39,707 nucleotides of DNA from Alphaproteobacteria bacterium (GTDB taxonomy: Bacteria; Pseudomonadota; Alphaproteobacteria; UBA9655). The notes beneath the pieces were generated by a model. The model did not search any database. It was not told where the DNA came from and saw only the letters and a list, made by a program, of their open reading frames with translations. Below are positions 26,745 to 35,929 of this stretch, piece by piece. The stretch's first letter is position 1, and every line of letters begins with the position of its first letter. Both the position numbers and the translations under genes were made by a program. The DNA lies in the NCBI GenBank assembly GCA_019749915.1, contig JAIEPE010000042.1:1-39707 (forward strand), in the 5' to 3' direction.

Positions 26745-26910
26745 GTCATCGCCTCGAAGGATGGTATCTATAGAACAGCACCCTGGATCCCGCTGTCAAG
26801 CAGCGGGACGTCAAATAGGGTGAAAAAGCCATACTCACCTTGACGCCCCGCGGATTTACCGCGGGGTCTAAGAAAACGTTAAGATGGATTCACCCCTTCG
26901 CGGGGATGAC
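26745..26910. repeat. A-type repeat inside a decayed B-type repeat
   Basis: The A core spans 26783-26869: CCCGCTG-TCAAG-CAGCGGG, then CCCCGCGG-ATTTA-CCGCGGGG, with GACGTCA and TGACG boxes between. The right B half (GGATTCACCCCTTCGCGGGGATGAC) ends at 26910. A degraded left B half begins GTCATCGCCTCGAAGG at 26745, matching the intact copy at about 19 of 27 bases. It fills most of the spacer after ctrA and could act as its 3' structure. Confidence 0.7.
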
Positions 26911-26946
26911 CTCAGAGGAATTAGTTAGGTATTAGCTATTTAGAGT

Positions 26947-28293
26947 TCATAATGTAAAAGAAAAATCCTCCACAAGCATGCTTGGGACAAAAGCTCCTCC
27001 CAGGCTTCTTTCACCATAACTGAAAATCTGGGGAACTAAAACAGACTGATCTCCTAAGCCTTCCAGTGCATCACCCCAAAAATGATAAAGAGTTTCATCA
27101 AACCTCAGATCTTCAATAGGGCTGACAATTTCACCGTTTTCTACCCAAAAACATCCATATCTTGTCATTCCTGTTAAGCGTCCATGCTGGAGATCACTCC
27201 AGTTTAAATAATGGAGATTCGATATGTACAAGCCTGTCCCAAGCTTAGAAAGAGCCATTTCTTCCTTCAAATGACCAGGGTGAATTAGTGGAGAACGAGC
27301 TTGTTCTTGCTCACTCGCAGCATTGGGTTGTAAATTATATTCTTGAGCCGTACGGCGATTAATAAGGGGCGAAAGAAGCTTTCCCTTCGTAATAAGGGGT
27401 AGTCTTAAAGGGGCAATATCTCCAAATTCATTAAATCGAGGGGTTAATCCCTTGTGAAAGTTCTCCTCTAAGGAAAAAAGAGGGGATAAAGATGCCCTTC
27501 CTTCATAAAGTTTTTTAAGAGGAGAACGGCCTTGCATAAGAGCTCCCCCACTTAACCCTGACCAAGAAAGTCTACTGACAAATTCAGCTACTGCTTCGGG
27601 AGCAAAATAAGCTCTATATTTTCCAGGTGTAATTTTCTTAGGTGATTTTTCTAGTATTTTTAATTGCTTTTTTGCCTTTTCAATATGAGATGAATATTCA
27701 TGGTCTTGCCAATGAGTGCCTGCATAAATGGCTTTGATTGCTTTTTGAGAGGGGGTATAAAGAGAATAATCAAAATAAAAATTATCTGTTAAAAACCAAT
27801 GAAACTGTCCTTTTGAGTTCATATGGCTCCGTATGAGAGTGCCGGATGTAAGGAGTGCAACGAGATCATGAGAGTGGGCGGGTTTTAGGAGAGTTTCTGC
27901 AATTGTTTCTATTTCAGGTAGGCTTCCATAATGTTCCTCGTCGCTGTTTTCTCCTTGTTGAGGGAGAACAAGATAAGGGTCATCTGGCAAATATTTACAT
28001 TCTTCTCGGCAATGTTCTAAGACTTGGAGGGCTGTTTTTAAGTCAGCAGTGAGGTCTCCTGTTATTAAAAAAGTACTTTTTGTATGGCGAAGGTGTGAAA
28101 TAAAGTCCATAGTTAGATACCCCTGAATAACCTCAGAAGCTTGGCGAACTTTTGATTGATTAAATCTTATAAACAAAGAGTCTTCGCCAGAGTAAGTTAG
28201 GTTCATGTATTCATGAGCTTTAAGATTTTGGAAAAGCGCTTCGCCCAATCTTTTTAAGTTTTCTTTTTGGCGTTGATATTTTTCATTCCTCAT
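26947..28293 (-). CDS. TldD/PmbA-related protein (TldE-like partner)
   Basis: This encodes 448 residues. The TldD/PmbA fold is recognisable in the N-terminal beta-rich part and the C-terminal GLYISNLHYLNWSDLQHGRLTG and RYGCFWVENGEIVSPIEDLRF blocks. It has no HExxxH metal motif, as expected for the non-catalytic partner of TldD. It overlaps the tldD-like stop by 4 bp, so the two subunits are probably made together. TldD/E heterodimers act as metalloproteases on peptides or unfolded proteins. The native substrate here is unknown. Confidence 0.85.
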   Translation of the reverse strand: MRNEKYQRQKENLKRLGEALFQNLKAHEYMNLTYSGEDSLFIRFNQSKVRQASEVIQGYLTMDFISHLRHTKSTFLITGDLTADLKTALQVLEHCREECKYLPDDPYLVLPQQGENSDEEHYGSLPEIETIAETLLKPAHSHDLVALLTSGTLIRSHMNSKGQFHWFLTDNFYFDYSLYTPSQKAIKAIYAGTHWQDHEYSSHIEKAKKQLKILEKSPKKITPGKYRAYFAPEAVAEFVSRLSWSGLSGGALMQGRSPLKKLYEGRASLSPLFSLEENFHKGLTPRFNEFGDIAPLRLPLITKGKLLSPLINRRTAQEYNLQPNAASEQEQARSPLIHPGHLKEEMALSKLGTGLYISNLHYLNWSDLQHGRLTGMTRYGCFWVENGEIVSPIEDLRFDETLYHFWGDALEGLGDQSVLVPQIFSYGERSLGGAFVPSMLVEDFSFTL

Positions 28294-29717
28294 GCGCTTC
28301 CTCCAAAGACTTCAATATTTTCAAACAAGCACGTAGGGACGGCATGACCTACCCGAATAAGTTGATTAGGCTCTCCCTTTCCACAATAGGGGGAGCCCAA
28401 AATCTCAAAGGTTGAAGCATTCCCCACCTTCTTTAGGTTGTTCCAAAAGGGAGTTGTTATGCCACGATAGTTAGGGTTTTTGATAACTTTTGTTAGTTTG
28501 CCGTTTTCAATGAGCTGACCATATTCACAACCAAATTGAAACTTGCGGCGATAGTCATCAATGGACCAACAGGAATTAGTCGTCATATAAATGCCTTGTT
28601 CAACGCTCGCAACCATCTCTAAAAAAGAAGTCTCTCCAGGCTCAATATTAAGATTTGCCATGCGGTCAATAGGGGGGCGATTCCAAGAACTTGCACGCGT
28701 GCAGGCAACACCAGGAACTTTTGCTCTTTTTTGACTGTCTACACCTCCTAAACCTCGGACAAGAAGACCGTCTTTAATGATATACTGGCGCTGAGCTTCC
28801 AATCCTGTATCGTCAAAAGCATATGACGCAAATTCACCTGCAACTGTGGGATCAAAAGTGACATTTAAAAGAGGGGAGCCATACTGCAAGCTTCCAAAAT
28901 CAGATAAGTTTACAAAACTCCATCCTGCATAATTACGTTCATCTCCTAAAATACGGTCTAGTTCTAGAGGATGGCCAATAGATTCGTGAACTTGAAGATA
29001 AACTTGATCCGGGGCCAATATCAAGTCATAATTCCCCGTAGGACATTGCTCAGCTTTTAATAGTTCTAAGGCTTGATATCCTATTCTTTCAGCTTCTCTT
29101 TCAAGGTCTTCTTTTCTTAATAATTCGTACCCCCCTTGATGAGAAGGGATTCCGGTGCTACGCGTTTGTGTTTCTAACCCTTCTTGCGCTGTCGCACTGA
29201 GATTCGTTGTCACGAAGGACAGGTTTTGGTGTATAGCGGAGCCTGAACTGCTCACTAAATTCATTTCTTGTTCAGCGAGTATGGCTTGAGCAGTACAATT
29301 TACGATTTTATCAGAGATACTCATTTTCTGCGTTGCATCAAGAAGGAGTGTTGTAACGTCACCTGCTGTTGTTGGATTCAAGGAAAGTTGATGAACAGGC
29401 TTAAATTGACCCTTTGCTTTTAAACGGCAGCCCGTATGAAAAGGAAAAATTTTCCATGCAGATGTGTTTTTTGCCAAGAAAACAGCCCGATCACAAGCTT
29501 CTTGCAGGCCTTGGGGGCTCAGAAGGTTTGTTGCCGAGTAGGCGAACTGTCCATCCACTAAAGCCTCAATCACGCAGCCATGGTCAATTAGTGTATAGCA
29601 GTGATCAAACTTGCCGTTACGACAAATCAGATGTTTGCTTGTTTCTCTAACTTCTCTAATTCCAAGCCAGTCCGCTTGGTGACGGAGATTACCGATAAGT
29701 TTCTCTAAATTTAACAT
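28290..29717 (-). CDS. TldD-family metalloprotease
   Basis: This encodes 475 residues. The metal motif HESIGH (244-249, HExxxH type) sits in QVHESIGHPLELDRILGDER, as in TldD. The C-terminal metal and substrate region is present (SWNRPPIDRMANLNIEPGE and GQLIENGKLTKVIKNPNYRG). It is the catalytic half of the pair with the next gene. ATG at 29717 has GGAA upstream. It starts 23 bp after the glyA stop, and co-transcription is likely. It is diverged enough that I do not assign it to the canonical tldD rather than a paralogue. Confidence 0.9.
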   Translation of the reverse strand: MLNLEKLIGNLRHQADWLGIREVRETSKHLICRNGKFDHCYTLIDHGCVIEALVDGQFAYSATNLLSPQGLQEACDRAVFLAKNTSAWKIFPFHTGCRLKAKGQFKPVHQLSLNPTTAGDVTTLLLDATQKMSISDKIVNCTAQAILAEQEMNLVSSSGSAIHQNLSFVTTNLSATAQEGLETQTRSTGIPSHQGGYELLRKEDLEREAERIGYQALELLKAEQCPTGNYDLILAPDQVYLQVHESIGHPLELDRILGDERNYAGWSFVNLSDFGSLQYGSPLLNVTFDPTVAGEFASYAFDDTGLEAQRQYIIKDGLLVRGLGGVDSQKRAKVPGVACTRASSWNRPPIDRMANLNIEPGETSFLEMVASVEQGIYMTTNSCWSIDDYRRKFQFGCEYGQLIENGKLTKVIKNPNYRGITTPFWNNLKKVGNASTFEILGSPYCGKGEPNQLIRVGHAVPTCLFENIEVFGGSA

Positions 29718-29740
29718 AAGCTAATTCCAATCGCGTGTTT

Positions 29741-30997
29741 TTAAGGATAAATTGGAAATTGTTGACAAAGGGTTTCAACTTTTTCCCGAACTCTTTTCTC
29801 TTGGAATTCTCCATTTTGAAGCACATCAGCAATCCAATGGCCGATTTGTGCAAATTCCCTTTCTCCAAATCCACGAGTTGTTCCAGCCGGGGTTCCAAGA
29901 CGAATGCCCGAGGTTTGGGAGGGTGGTAGAGGATCAAAGGGAATTGCGTTTTTGTTACACGTTAAGCCTGCGCGCTCAAGAGCGGCTTCGGCGTCAGCAC
30001 CAGTGACGTTAAAGGGACGTAAGTCCACAAGAAGCAAGTGACAATCCGTTCCATGGGTGCTGATGTTCAGACCTCGTTCTATGAGTGTATCTGAAAGAAC
30101 CTGAGCGTTTTTAACAACGCTAGCGGCGTAAGTTTTAAAGGAAGGTTTTAAGGCTTCTCCAAAAGCAACAGTTTTGGCGGCAATAACGTGCATCAGAGGT
30201 CCTCCTTGAAGGCCTGGAAAAATGGCACTGTTGAGCTTTTTCCCAATGTCGGGATCATTTGCGAGAATCATGCCTCCTCGGGGACCCCGTAAGGTTTTGT
30301 GAGTGGTTGTTGTAATGACATGAGCATGGTCCACAGGGGAGGGGAAAACTCCGCCCGCAACGAGTCCAGCAAAATGGGCCATGTCCACCATCAAAAGGGC
30401 GCCCACCTCATCTGCAACCTTGCGAAAGGCTTCAAAATCAATGGTGCGAGGATAGGCAGAGCCTCCAGCGATGATGAGTTTAGGGTGATGTTCAAGAGCC
30501 TGGGCACGGACTTCGTCATAATCGATCCGGTGGGTTTCTTTATTGACGCCATAGCTGGCAATATTAAACCACTTCCCTGAGAGGTTAACCTTTGAGCCAT
30601 GGGTGAGGTGTCCCCCTGCTGCCAAAGACATCCCTAAAATGGTATCTCCTGGGTTTAAAAAAGCCAGCAAGACGGCTTGATTGGCTTGAGAGCCGGAGTG
30701 GGGCTGAACATTCGCATAAGAGCACTTGAAAAGGGCACAAGCGCGATCAATGGCGAGTTGTTCCACCTTGTCAACCCATTCGCAACCTCCGTAATAACGC
30801 TTGCCCGGATAGCCTTCGGCGTATTTGTTGGTCAGCACAGATCCTTGGGCATCAAGGACAGCTTGCGAGACAATATTTTCGGACGCAATAAGTTCAATTT
30901 GATTTTGCTCGCGCTTTAACTCGCTTCCAATGGCGGCATAAATCTCTGGATCAGCTTGAGAAAGACTTTCTATAAAAAAATTTACTGCGTTAACCAT
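29741..30997 (-). CDS. glyA: Serine hydroxymethyltransferase
   Basis: This encodes 418 residues, normal length. A PLP enzyme, it converts serine and tetrahydrofolate to glycine and methylene-THF. Active-site segments are [10 protein letters not shown] (98-106), MVDMAHFAG (203-211) and [16 protein letters not shown] with the PLP lysine near 234. GAGAGGAC lies 7-8 bp before the ATG. It heads the glyA-tldD-tldE-like unit. Confidence 0.98.
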   Translation of the reverse strand: MVNAVNFFIESLSQADPEIYAAIGSELKREQNQIELIASENIVSQAVLDAQGSVLTNKYAEGYPGKRYYGGCEWVDKVEQLAIDRACALFKCSYANVQPHSGSQANQAVLLAFLNPGDTILGMSLAAGGHLTHGSKVNLSGKWFNIASYGVNKETHRIDYDEVRAQALEHHPKLIIAGGSAYPRTIDFEAFRKVADEVGALLMVDMAHFAGLVAGGVFPSPVDHAHVITTTTHKTLRGPRGGMILANDPDIGKKLNSAIFPGLQGGPLMHVIAAKTVAFGEALKPSFKTYAASVVKNAQVLSDTLIERGLNISTHGTDCHLLLVDLRPFNVTGADAEAALERAGLTCNKNAIPFDPLPPSQTSGIRLGTPAGTTRGFGEREFAQIGHWIADVLQNGEFQEKRVREKVETLCQQFPIYP

Positions 30998-31022
30998 TCT
31001 TAAAGTCCTCTCTTTTAAACTG

Positions 31023-31052
31023 ATCTTATGACGGAGAAGACTAACAGATCAA
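31023..31052 (-). promoter_or_regulatory. Possible glyA promoter
   Basis: On the minus strand, TTGATC (31052-31047), an 18-bp spacer and TAAGAT (31028-31023, 5/6 to -10) sit about 25 bp before the ATG. The fit is fair. Confidence 0.4.
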
Positions 31053-31079
31053 ACGTTCAAAATCTAGGGAGAGCGCGTC

Positions 31080-31406
31080 ATGGTTGAAGAAGAAATTCGC
31101 AAGAGAGTAAAAAGTTTAAAAAGTCTTTACATGGATGTGCTGTGGTACGTCTTGGGAAGTGCTATTTTTACCCTTCTCTGGTTCATCTTTGATCGCAATG
31201 AGATTTTTTGGCCAAAATACATTATGCTTGTATGGAGTATTGCCCTGTTGATTGAGATGATTCGCAAAAAAGCCATCCCTCCCCTATCCAGCTACATTTT
31301 CTTTCTTAGCCCCGAATGGGAGGAAAGAAAAGTTAAAGAAATGTTGCAACCTTATCGAGACCAGCACAAAATTAGTCTTTCTCGTGATCAAAAGAAAAAG
31401 ATTTAA
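31080..31406 (+). CDS. 2TM-domain membrane protein
   Basis: This encodes 108 residues. Basic residues precede two membrane helices: YMDVLWYVLGSAIFTLLWFIF (about 17-37) and FWPKYIMLVWSIALLIEMI (about 43-61). The FWP turn between helices and the Arg-rich N-terminus fit the small 2TM domain family, found alone or in front of histidine kinases. The rest is a charged cytosolic tail. GGGAG precedes the ATG. Its stop overlaps that of the convergent trkA by 4 bp. Function unknown. Confidence 0.8.
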   Translation: MVEEEIRKRVKSLKSLYMDVLWYVLGSAIFTLLWFIFDRNEIFWPKYIMLVWSIALLIEMIRKKAIPPLSSYIFFLSPEWEERKVKEMLQPYRDQHKISLSRDQKKKI

Positions 31407-32779
31407 AAATACTCAAGGCGTACAGAAAATAACTTTTCAAAGCGTTTGATGGCTGAGCTTGTGACAATCAAAATAATGCGATCATGAACTTTGATGAGGG
31501 TATCTTTTTTAGGCGGAAGCAGCTGTCCATCTCGAATGATGGCTCCCACTAATAGGTTCCGGGACATATTAATTTCCTCAATGGACATACCTAAAACACT
31601 GGATGTGCTGACAGCTTCGGCTTCAATGACCTCTCCAAAATTATCTCGAATAGAGTGCACGGTGCGGATGCGCCCGCGACGAACATATTGCAAAATAGTT
31701 GAAACCGTAAGGGCCTTTGGGCTGATAAGGGAGTCTATTCCCAAGGAGGTGATGAGACTTGAATAAGAAGAGCTGTTAATGAGGGCCATGGTTTGCTCAG
31801 CGCCCATTCGTTTGGCCAAAAGAGAGGAAATGATATTAACCTTGTCATCAGAGGTGACGGCGACAACCTTATTAGCAATTTTGGCATTGGCTTCCCGCAG
31901 AATTTCGCGGTCCAGAGCATCGCCTCGTAAAACAATGGTGCGTGAGAGTTGGTTCGCAACATATATGGCACGCTCTTTGTCATTTTCCACAAGCATCAAG
32001 GATATATCAGGATGATTTGCCTCAATTTCTTCTGCCAAGCATAAGCCTACATTTCCTCCCCCTAAAATGAGAAGGCGCTGGGAACGCACTTCATTAAAAC
32101 CGAAGGCTTCAATGCCATGGCTGAAATTTTTTTGAGGGAGCAAGAGGTAAACCTCATCGTCTTCCTCAAGTTGATCCGATCCGGTGGGGATAAAACCGGC
32201 GTCTCCCCTGACGATAAAAAGGACACTGAGATCAAGTTTAGGAAAGAGGTTTTCTAAAAGACGGAGAGGAGTATTGAGAATGGGGGCCTTTTCTTGGCAC
32301 CTTATTCCCACCAATTGAATCATGTTATCGGCAAAGGGAATGGCTTCAAAGGTTCCCGGAAAATCAAGGCCACGGCCAATGGCTCGAGCCACTTCAAGTT
32401 CAGGTGAGATAATAAGATCAATAGGCATATTATCCGGTTTGTAAAGATCCGTCCATTCTGGATTTAGATAGCTTTTGCTGCGCACACGAGCAATTTTAAG
32501 AGGCGCATTAAATAATGAATGGGCGATTTGGCAGGCGACCATATTGACTTCATCCGCAAAGGTTACTGCAATAATCATATCCGCATCCGCAAGCCCCGAG
32601 CGCGCCAAAACATCAGGGTGAGAGGCAAATCCAACAATGCCACGAACATCAAGGGTCGCTGAGATGTGATTAATTAGCTCTTCCGAATGATCAACAACAG
32701 TAACATCATTATCATGGGTGGAGAGGTAGCGCGCAATGCTAAAACCAACTTTCCCTGCGCCACAAATGACTACTTTCAC
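31403..32779 (-). CDS. trkA: Trk potassium uptake regulator TrkA
   Basis: This encodes 458 residues, with two tandem RCK units. The first NAD-binding motif is GAGKVG (7-12) and the second GGGNVG (240-245), each followed by a TrkA-C domain (for example IVRGDAGFIPTGSDQLEEDDEVYLL). TrkA is the cytosolic nucleotide-binding subunit that gates TrkH/TrkG potassium channels. No trkH or trkG is in this window. The start is ATG at 32779. Confidence 0.96.
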   Translation of the reverse strand: MKVVICGAGKVGFSIARYLSTHDNDVTVVDHSEELINHISATLDVRGIVGFASHPDVLARSGLADADMIIAVTFADEVNMVACQIAHSLFNAPLKIARVRSKSYLNPEWTDLYKPDNMPIDLIISPELEVARAIGRGLDFPGTFEAIPFADNMIQLVGIRCQEKAPILNTPLRLLENLFPKLDLSVLFIVRGDAGFIPTGSDQLEEDDEVYLLLPQKNFSHGIEAFGFNEVRSQRLLILGGGNVGLCLAEEIEANHPDISLMLVENDKERAIYVANQLSRTIVLRGDALDREILREANAKIANKVVAVTSDDKVNIISSLLAKRMGAEQTMALINSSSYSSLITSLGIDSLISPKALTVSTILQYVRRGRIRTVHSIRDNFGEVIEAEAVSTSSVLGMSIEEINMSRNLLVGAIIRDGQLLPPKKDTLIKVHDRIILIVTSSAIKRFEKLFSVRLEYF

Positions 32780-32870
32780 GTTGTCCCCTTATTTTTATTT
32801 CTAAGTTATACTCATTTGATATGAAAATACCTTATAGTGGCTTTTCTCCGGTGTCATCTCTTCTTACCCT

Positions 32871-33050
32871 TGTCATCTCCGCGGAGGCGGAGATCCATCT
32901 TTGCTTCCTACTGGACCCCGCTGTCAAGCAGCGGGGCGTCAATGTAGAGCGTGGTTTTTAAATCGGTTTTGACGTCCCGCGGATTTACCGCGGGATCCAG
33001 TCATTTTCTGGATCCCTGTGTTCCCCGCCTTTGCGAGGACGGGGATGACA
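32871..33050. repeat. A-type repeat inserted within a B-type repeat
   Basis: The left B half starts TGTCATCTCCGCGGAGGCGG (32871). The right B half ends CTTTGCGAGGACGGGGATGACA (33050). Between them, 32911-33000 is a complete A element with CTGGA...TCCAG ends, hairpins CCCCGCTG-TCAAG-CAGCGGGG and CCCGCGG-ATTTA-CCGCGGG, and GACG boxes. The rest of the 32780-33138 gap shows nothing I can name. Confidence 0.85.
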
Positions 33051-33138
33051 CCTAGGTGAATTTTTAGAGTCTTACTTATAAGATAACCCTTTTCTCTGTT
33101 CTTAAATTTTGTTCACGGAGCCTATTCATTTCAAAAAA

Positions 33139-33579
33139 TTATAGCTCTTTTTCCAAGTAAAGGGCAAGATCATGCTCACTTAATTTGGTGACATCCTTTG
33201 TTATTTCCGTCGTCACTTTCGAAAGGGTTTGCTTACAAAGATTTGCTCGAATGTCTCCCAAAGTTTTAGGAGGAGAGATGATGATAAGCTCATCAAATTC
33301 TGCCTTTTCATTGGCTTTTTCTAAAATTTGGCAGAGCTCTTTTGCAAAAAGTTCCTTTTGATATTGATGCCAGTCCGTACGGGGTTGGTATGCATGACGG
33401 GTGGGATTGCTGCTTTCATAAGCTCTCCCTGGTTTGTCGGGACCATGTTCACTGTCCTTTAAGTTTTCACCAACATAATCCTGGCCTTTGGCGTCATTAA
33501 GTATGGTGTGATTTTTTGAAAAGATTCGAGCTCTAGCTCCATCAGCAACCAGGACCCATATTGTTTTTTGTTTGTGCAT
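33139..33579 (-). CDS. Host attachment family protein
   Basis: This encodes 146 residues from ATG at 33579, which has GGGAG 7 bp upstream. The in-frame ATG at 33597 has no ribosome site. It matches the 'host attachment protein' family (COG5622-type), related to the baeRF/eRF1-like fold: the N-terminal WVLVADGARARIF strand-loop, a middle HGPDKPGRAYES region, and the C-terminal DELIIISPPKTLGDIRANL. The family name comes from a plant-attachment phenotype, and the biochemical role is unknown. No signal peptide is visible, so direct surface adhesion is not supported. It stands alone between two repeat-rich gaps. Confidence 0.85.
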   Translation of the reverse strand: MHKQKTIWVLVADGARARIFSKNHTILNDAKGQDYVGENLKDSEHGPDKPGRAYESSNPTRHAYQPRTDWHQYQKELFAKELCQILEKANEKAEFDELIIISPPKTLGDIRANLCKQTLSKVTTEITKDVTKLSEHDLALYLEKEL

Positions 33580-33695
33580 GTGCAGTCTCCCTATCATATG
33601 TCTATCATAATAGTATGAAGAGAAAAGATAAACATCTCGTTAATGAATAACACTTTCAAGGCTGACGTGCTTAACACCGGACAAATTTTTTTCGT

Positions 33696-33789
33696 CGTCA
33701 TTGCGAGCTCCCGAAGGGAGCGCGGCAATCCATGAATTTACTTGAAAGATGGATTGCTTCGTCGGGTCTTCGCCCCTTCTCGCAATGAC
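33696..33789. repeat. C-type palindromic repeat, copy 2
   Basis: GTCATTGCGAG (33697-33707) mirrors TCGCAATGAC at the right end. Internal modules GCGGCAATCCATG and GATGGATTGCTTCGTCGGG match copy 1 in opposite order. It fills about a third of the 33580-33881 gap, and the remainder holds nothing I recognise. Confidence 0.85.
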
Positions 33790-33881
33790 AAAAAAAACTG
33801 GTTTTCCTTGGTATATAAAAATCCGTCCGGTGGTAAGGCTGAAGTGTGAATTTCAATTAGGCGACATAAGAAGAAAGAGAG

Positions 33882-35114
33882 TTAACTCTCCATCTCTTGA
33901 AGAATTGCTGCCTTGCGGGATGTGCCCATGACTTTATTCCATACCTTTTCAAAAACCCGGCAAAGCGCCCCATTAGCCATGACGTTTGAGCTGGTGATCA
34001 AGGGATCTAAAAAGACGTTCAGAGCTAAAATAATCGCAATCATTTCCGGATTAAAGTTTAGGTAACTCTCATAAATAGGCAGCATAATAAAGATAGCACC
34101 TCCTAAAACAGCGGCCGTTGCATAGCGTGCAAGTACGAAAACGACGCTAAAACTAAGCCATGTGCCAAGGTCCGGATTGGCACCATAAAAATGCCGATAA
34201 ATAAGGAAACATAAAAACGCTTGAGCAATGCAATCCCCAATCTGTTGAATGTTGGTCGTGGCCGGAATAATCCCTTGAGCCAGCTTGGGATCTTTAAGAT
34301 TCTTTGCAGCTCCTTGAATAGTCCAGGGCATGGTGGAAAGGCTGCAGCCCGAGGTTAGAGCAATGCCACCCGCAGGAAGAAGATTTCTAATGTTTCCTAT
34401 GATCTTGTGTAAAGACAGGCCCGCCCCGAGGGTAAAGAGAAACAGAAGGTAGACAAAAATAAAAGCGATGAGCCACAAGACTAAAAGTGAATAATGAGCG
34501 AAAACATGGGTAAGCAGGTTTGTTTGATACATTTGTACAGCAAATCCCAGGATAAAGAGGGGGATTAACCGGGCAAAAACGCGGGTAAGAATCCACTCCA
34601 TAATGGTTTTTCCTTGAGAAATCAGTTGACTAAGGCCTGCCGTTGGTTTAAGCGCGTTAAAACATCCCAATACAAGGCCTGCAATAGCGCCCTTTTCTGC
34701 CGACCACCAAGCCGGCTTTATAGCAGGAAGGCGCCAGAGAGCCGTGAACTCACCAGAGAGGTCTGTCGCGCCGAAGGAGGGCAACATTTCAGCAGCAAAA
34801 CTGGCACATCCATAGGCATACCAAACGCTCATAAAGTTAGAACATGCCTCAAAGAGCAAGAGGGCCAGGATAAATAAGGGGGCTTTTTTTTCAAAAGACT
34901 GCACCGCATACGCAATAAAAAAGCCAACCGTAATGGGCATCACCCAAATCAGCATGTCCTTAATAAATAAGCTGAGAGTATAAAAAAATTGATGCACGGG
35001 CCCTGGCAATAAGTTAGCAAGTAAAAGATAAGCCCCTAAGACAAAAAAGACTTGGAAGCTGCGATGTTTAAGGAGAGTTGTGAGAGGTGAGACTGATTTC
35101 ATATTTTTTTCCAT
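33882..35114 (-). CDS. SDF-family (DAACS) cation:dicarboxylate/amino-acid symporter, divergent
   Basis: This encodes 410 residues from ATG at 35114; ATG at 35102 (MKSVSPL) is equally possible, and a longer frame to 35195 adds a hydrophilic N-terminus. About eight hydrophobic helices are present. The three re-entrant/substrate regions of the family can be aligned but are altered: TSGCSLSTMPWTIQGAAKN (HP1), PATTNIQQIGDCIAQAF in place of the NMDGT motif (TM7), and LDPLITSSNVMANGALC (TM8). The Na+ and substrate residues of GltPh are therefore not conserved, so the ligand may differ from aspartate or C4-dicarboxylates. Whether it is Na+-coupled is open. Confidence 0.85.
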   Translation of the reverse strand: MEKNMKSVSPLTTLLKHRSFQVFFVLGAYLLLANLLPGPVHQFFYTLSLFIKDMLIWVMPITVGFFIAYAVQSFEKKAPLFILALLLFEACSNFMSVWYAYGCASFAAEMLPSFGATDLSGEFTALWRLPAIKPAWWSAEKGAIAGLVLGCFNALKPTAGLSQLISQGKTIMEWILTRVFARLIPLFILGFAVQMYQTNLLTHVFAHYSLLVLWLIAFIFVYLLFLFTLGAGLSLHKIIGNIRNLLPAGGIALTSGCSLSTMPWTIQGAAKNLKDPKLAQGIIPATTNIQQIGDCIAQAFLCFLIYRHFYGANPDLGTWLSFSVVFVLARYATAAVLGGAIFIMLPIYESYLNFNPEMIAIILALNVFLDPLITSSNVMANGALCRVFEKVWNKVMGTSRKAAILQEMES

Positions 35115-35212
35115 TTTTATTTGAAATTGCTCCGTTCTTTGTTCATAGCAAATTTTTAAATCATTGGGAATGAAAAAATGAAAAAAAAGCTTCATGGAAA
35201 TTTATACTGTGT

Positions 35213-35929
35213 TTATCTCTCTTTTTTCTCCACATCTGGAGGAAGTGCCACAGCCTTAACTTCGTCTGGATTAAGGGTGCCCAGTTCATAGGGGCCATAG
35301 TGGGTGCGAATCAAGCGGTTGACAGGCCAGCCGAGGTGTTCAAAAATCCGGCGAATCTCACGATTTTTGCCCTCCTTAAGGCTGACCAAAAGCCAAGCAT
35401 TATCACCTTGTTGGCGTTCCAGAGTTGCAGTAATAGAACCATAATGAATGCCCTCAACAGTGATGCCCTTTTTGAGAGTTTTAAGGGTTTGTGGATCAAC
35501 GCGGCCATGGACGCGTACTCGGTAGGTACGCACCCAGCCTGTGGAGGGAAGCTCCAGATGACGAGCCAGCTCTCCGTCATTTGTTAGCAAGATCAACCCT
35601 TCGCTGTTGAGATCAAGGCGCCCTACAGAAATAACCCGTGGGAGGTTTTTGGGGAGTGTCTCAAAGAGGGTAGGTCGCCCTAATTCATCCTTGTGAGAAG
35701 TCACGAGTCCTTTGGGTTTATAGTAAAGCCAGAGGCGGGAAGGGGTTTTTTGAGGGAGCGGTTTTCCGTCTACTACAATGTGATTTTCAGAGGTGACACA
35801 AAAGGCGGGCGAATCCAAAACAGCTCCATCCACAGAAACGCGTCCCTCGTGGATCCAGGTTTCTGCTTCTCGCCGGGAACAAAGTCCTGCACGGGCCATG
35901 ACCTTAGCGATGCGCTCGCCCTTATTCAC
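35213..35929 (-). CDS. rluB: 23S rRNA pseudouridine synthase, RluB/RsuA family
   Basis: This encodes 238 residues. An N-terminal S4 RNA-binding domain (RIAKVMARAGLCSRREAE) precedes the catalytic domain with GRLDLNSEGLILLTNDGELA, where Asp106 is the nucleophile, and the C-terminal KEGKNREIRRIFEHLGWPV motif. This pattern fits RluB/RluE/RsuA enzymes; RluB is most likely by length, but the target uridine cannot be proved from sequence. The start overlaps the upstream amidotransferase stop by 8 bp. Confidence 0.92.
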   Translation of the reverse strand: MNKGERIAKVMARAGLCSRREAETWIHEGRVSVDGAVLDSPAFCVTSENHIVVDGKPLPQKTPSRLWLYYKPKGLVTSHKDELGRPTLFETLPKNLPRVISVGRLDLNSEGLILLTNDGELARHLELPSTGWVRTYRVRVHGRVDPQTLKTLKKGITVEGIHYGSITATLERQQGDNAWLLVSLKEGKNREIRRIFEHLGWPVNRLIRTHYGPYELGTLNPDEVKAVALPPDVEKKER

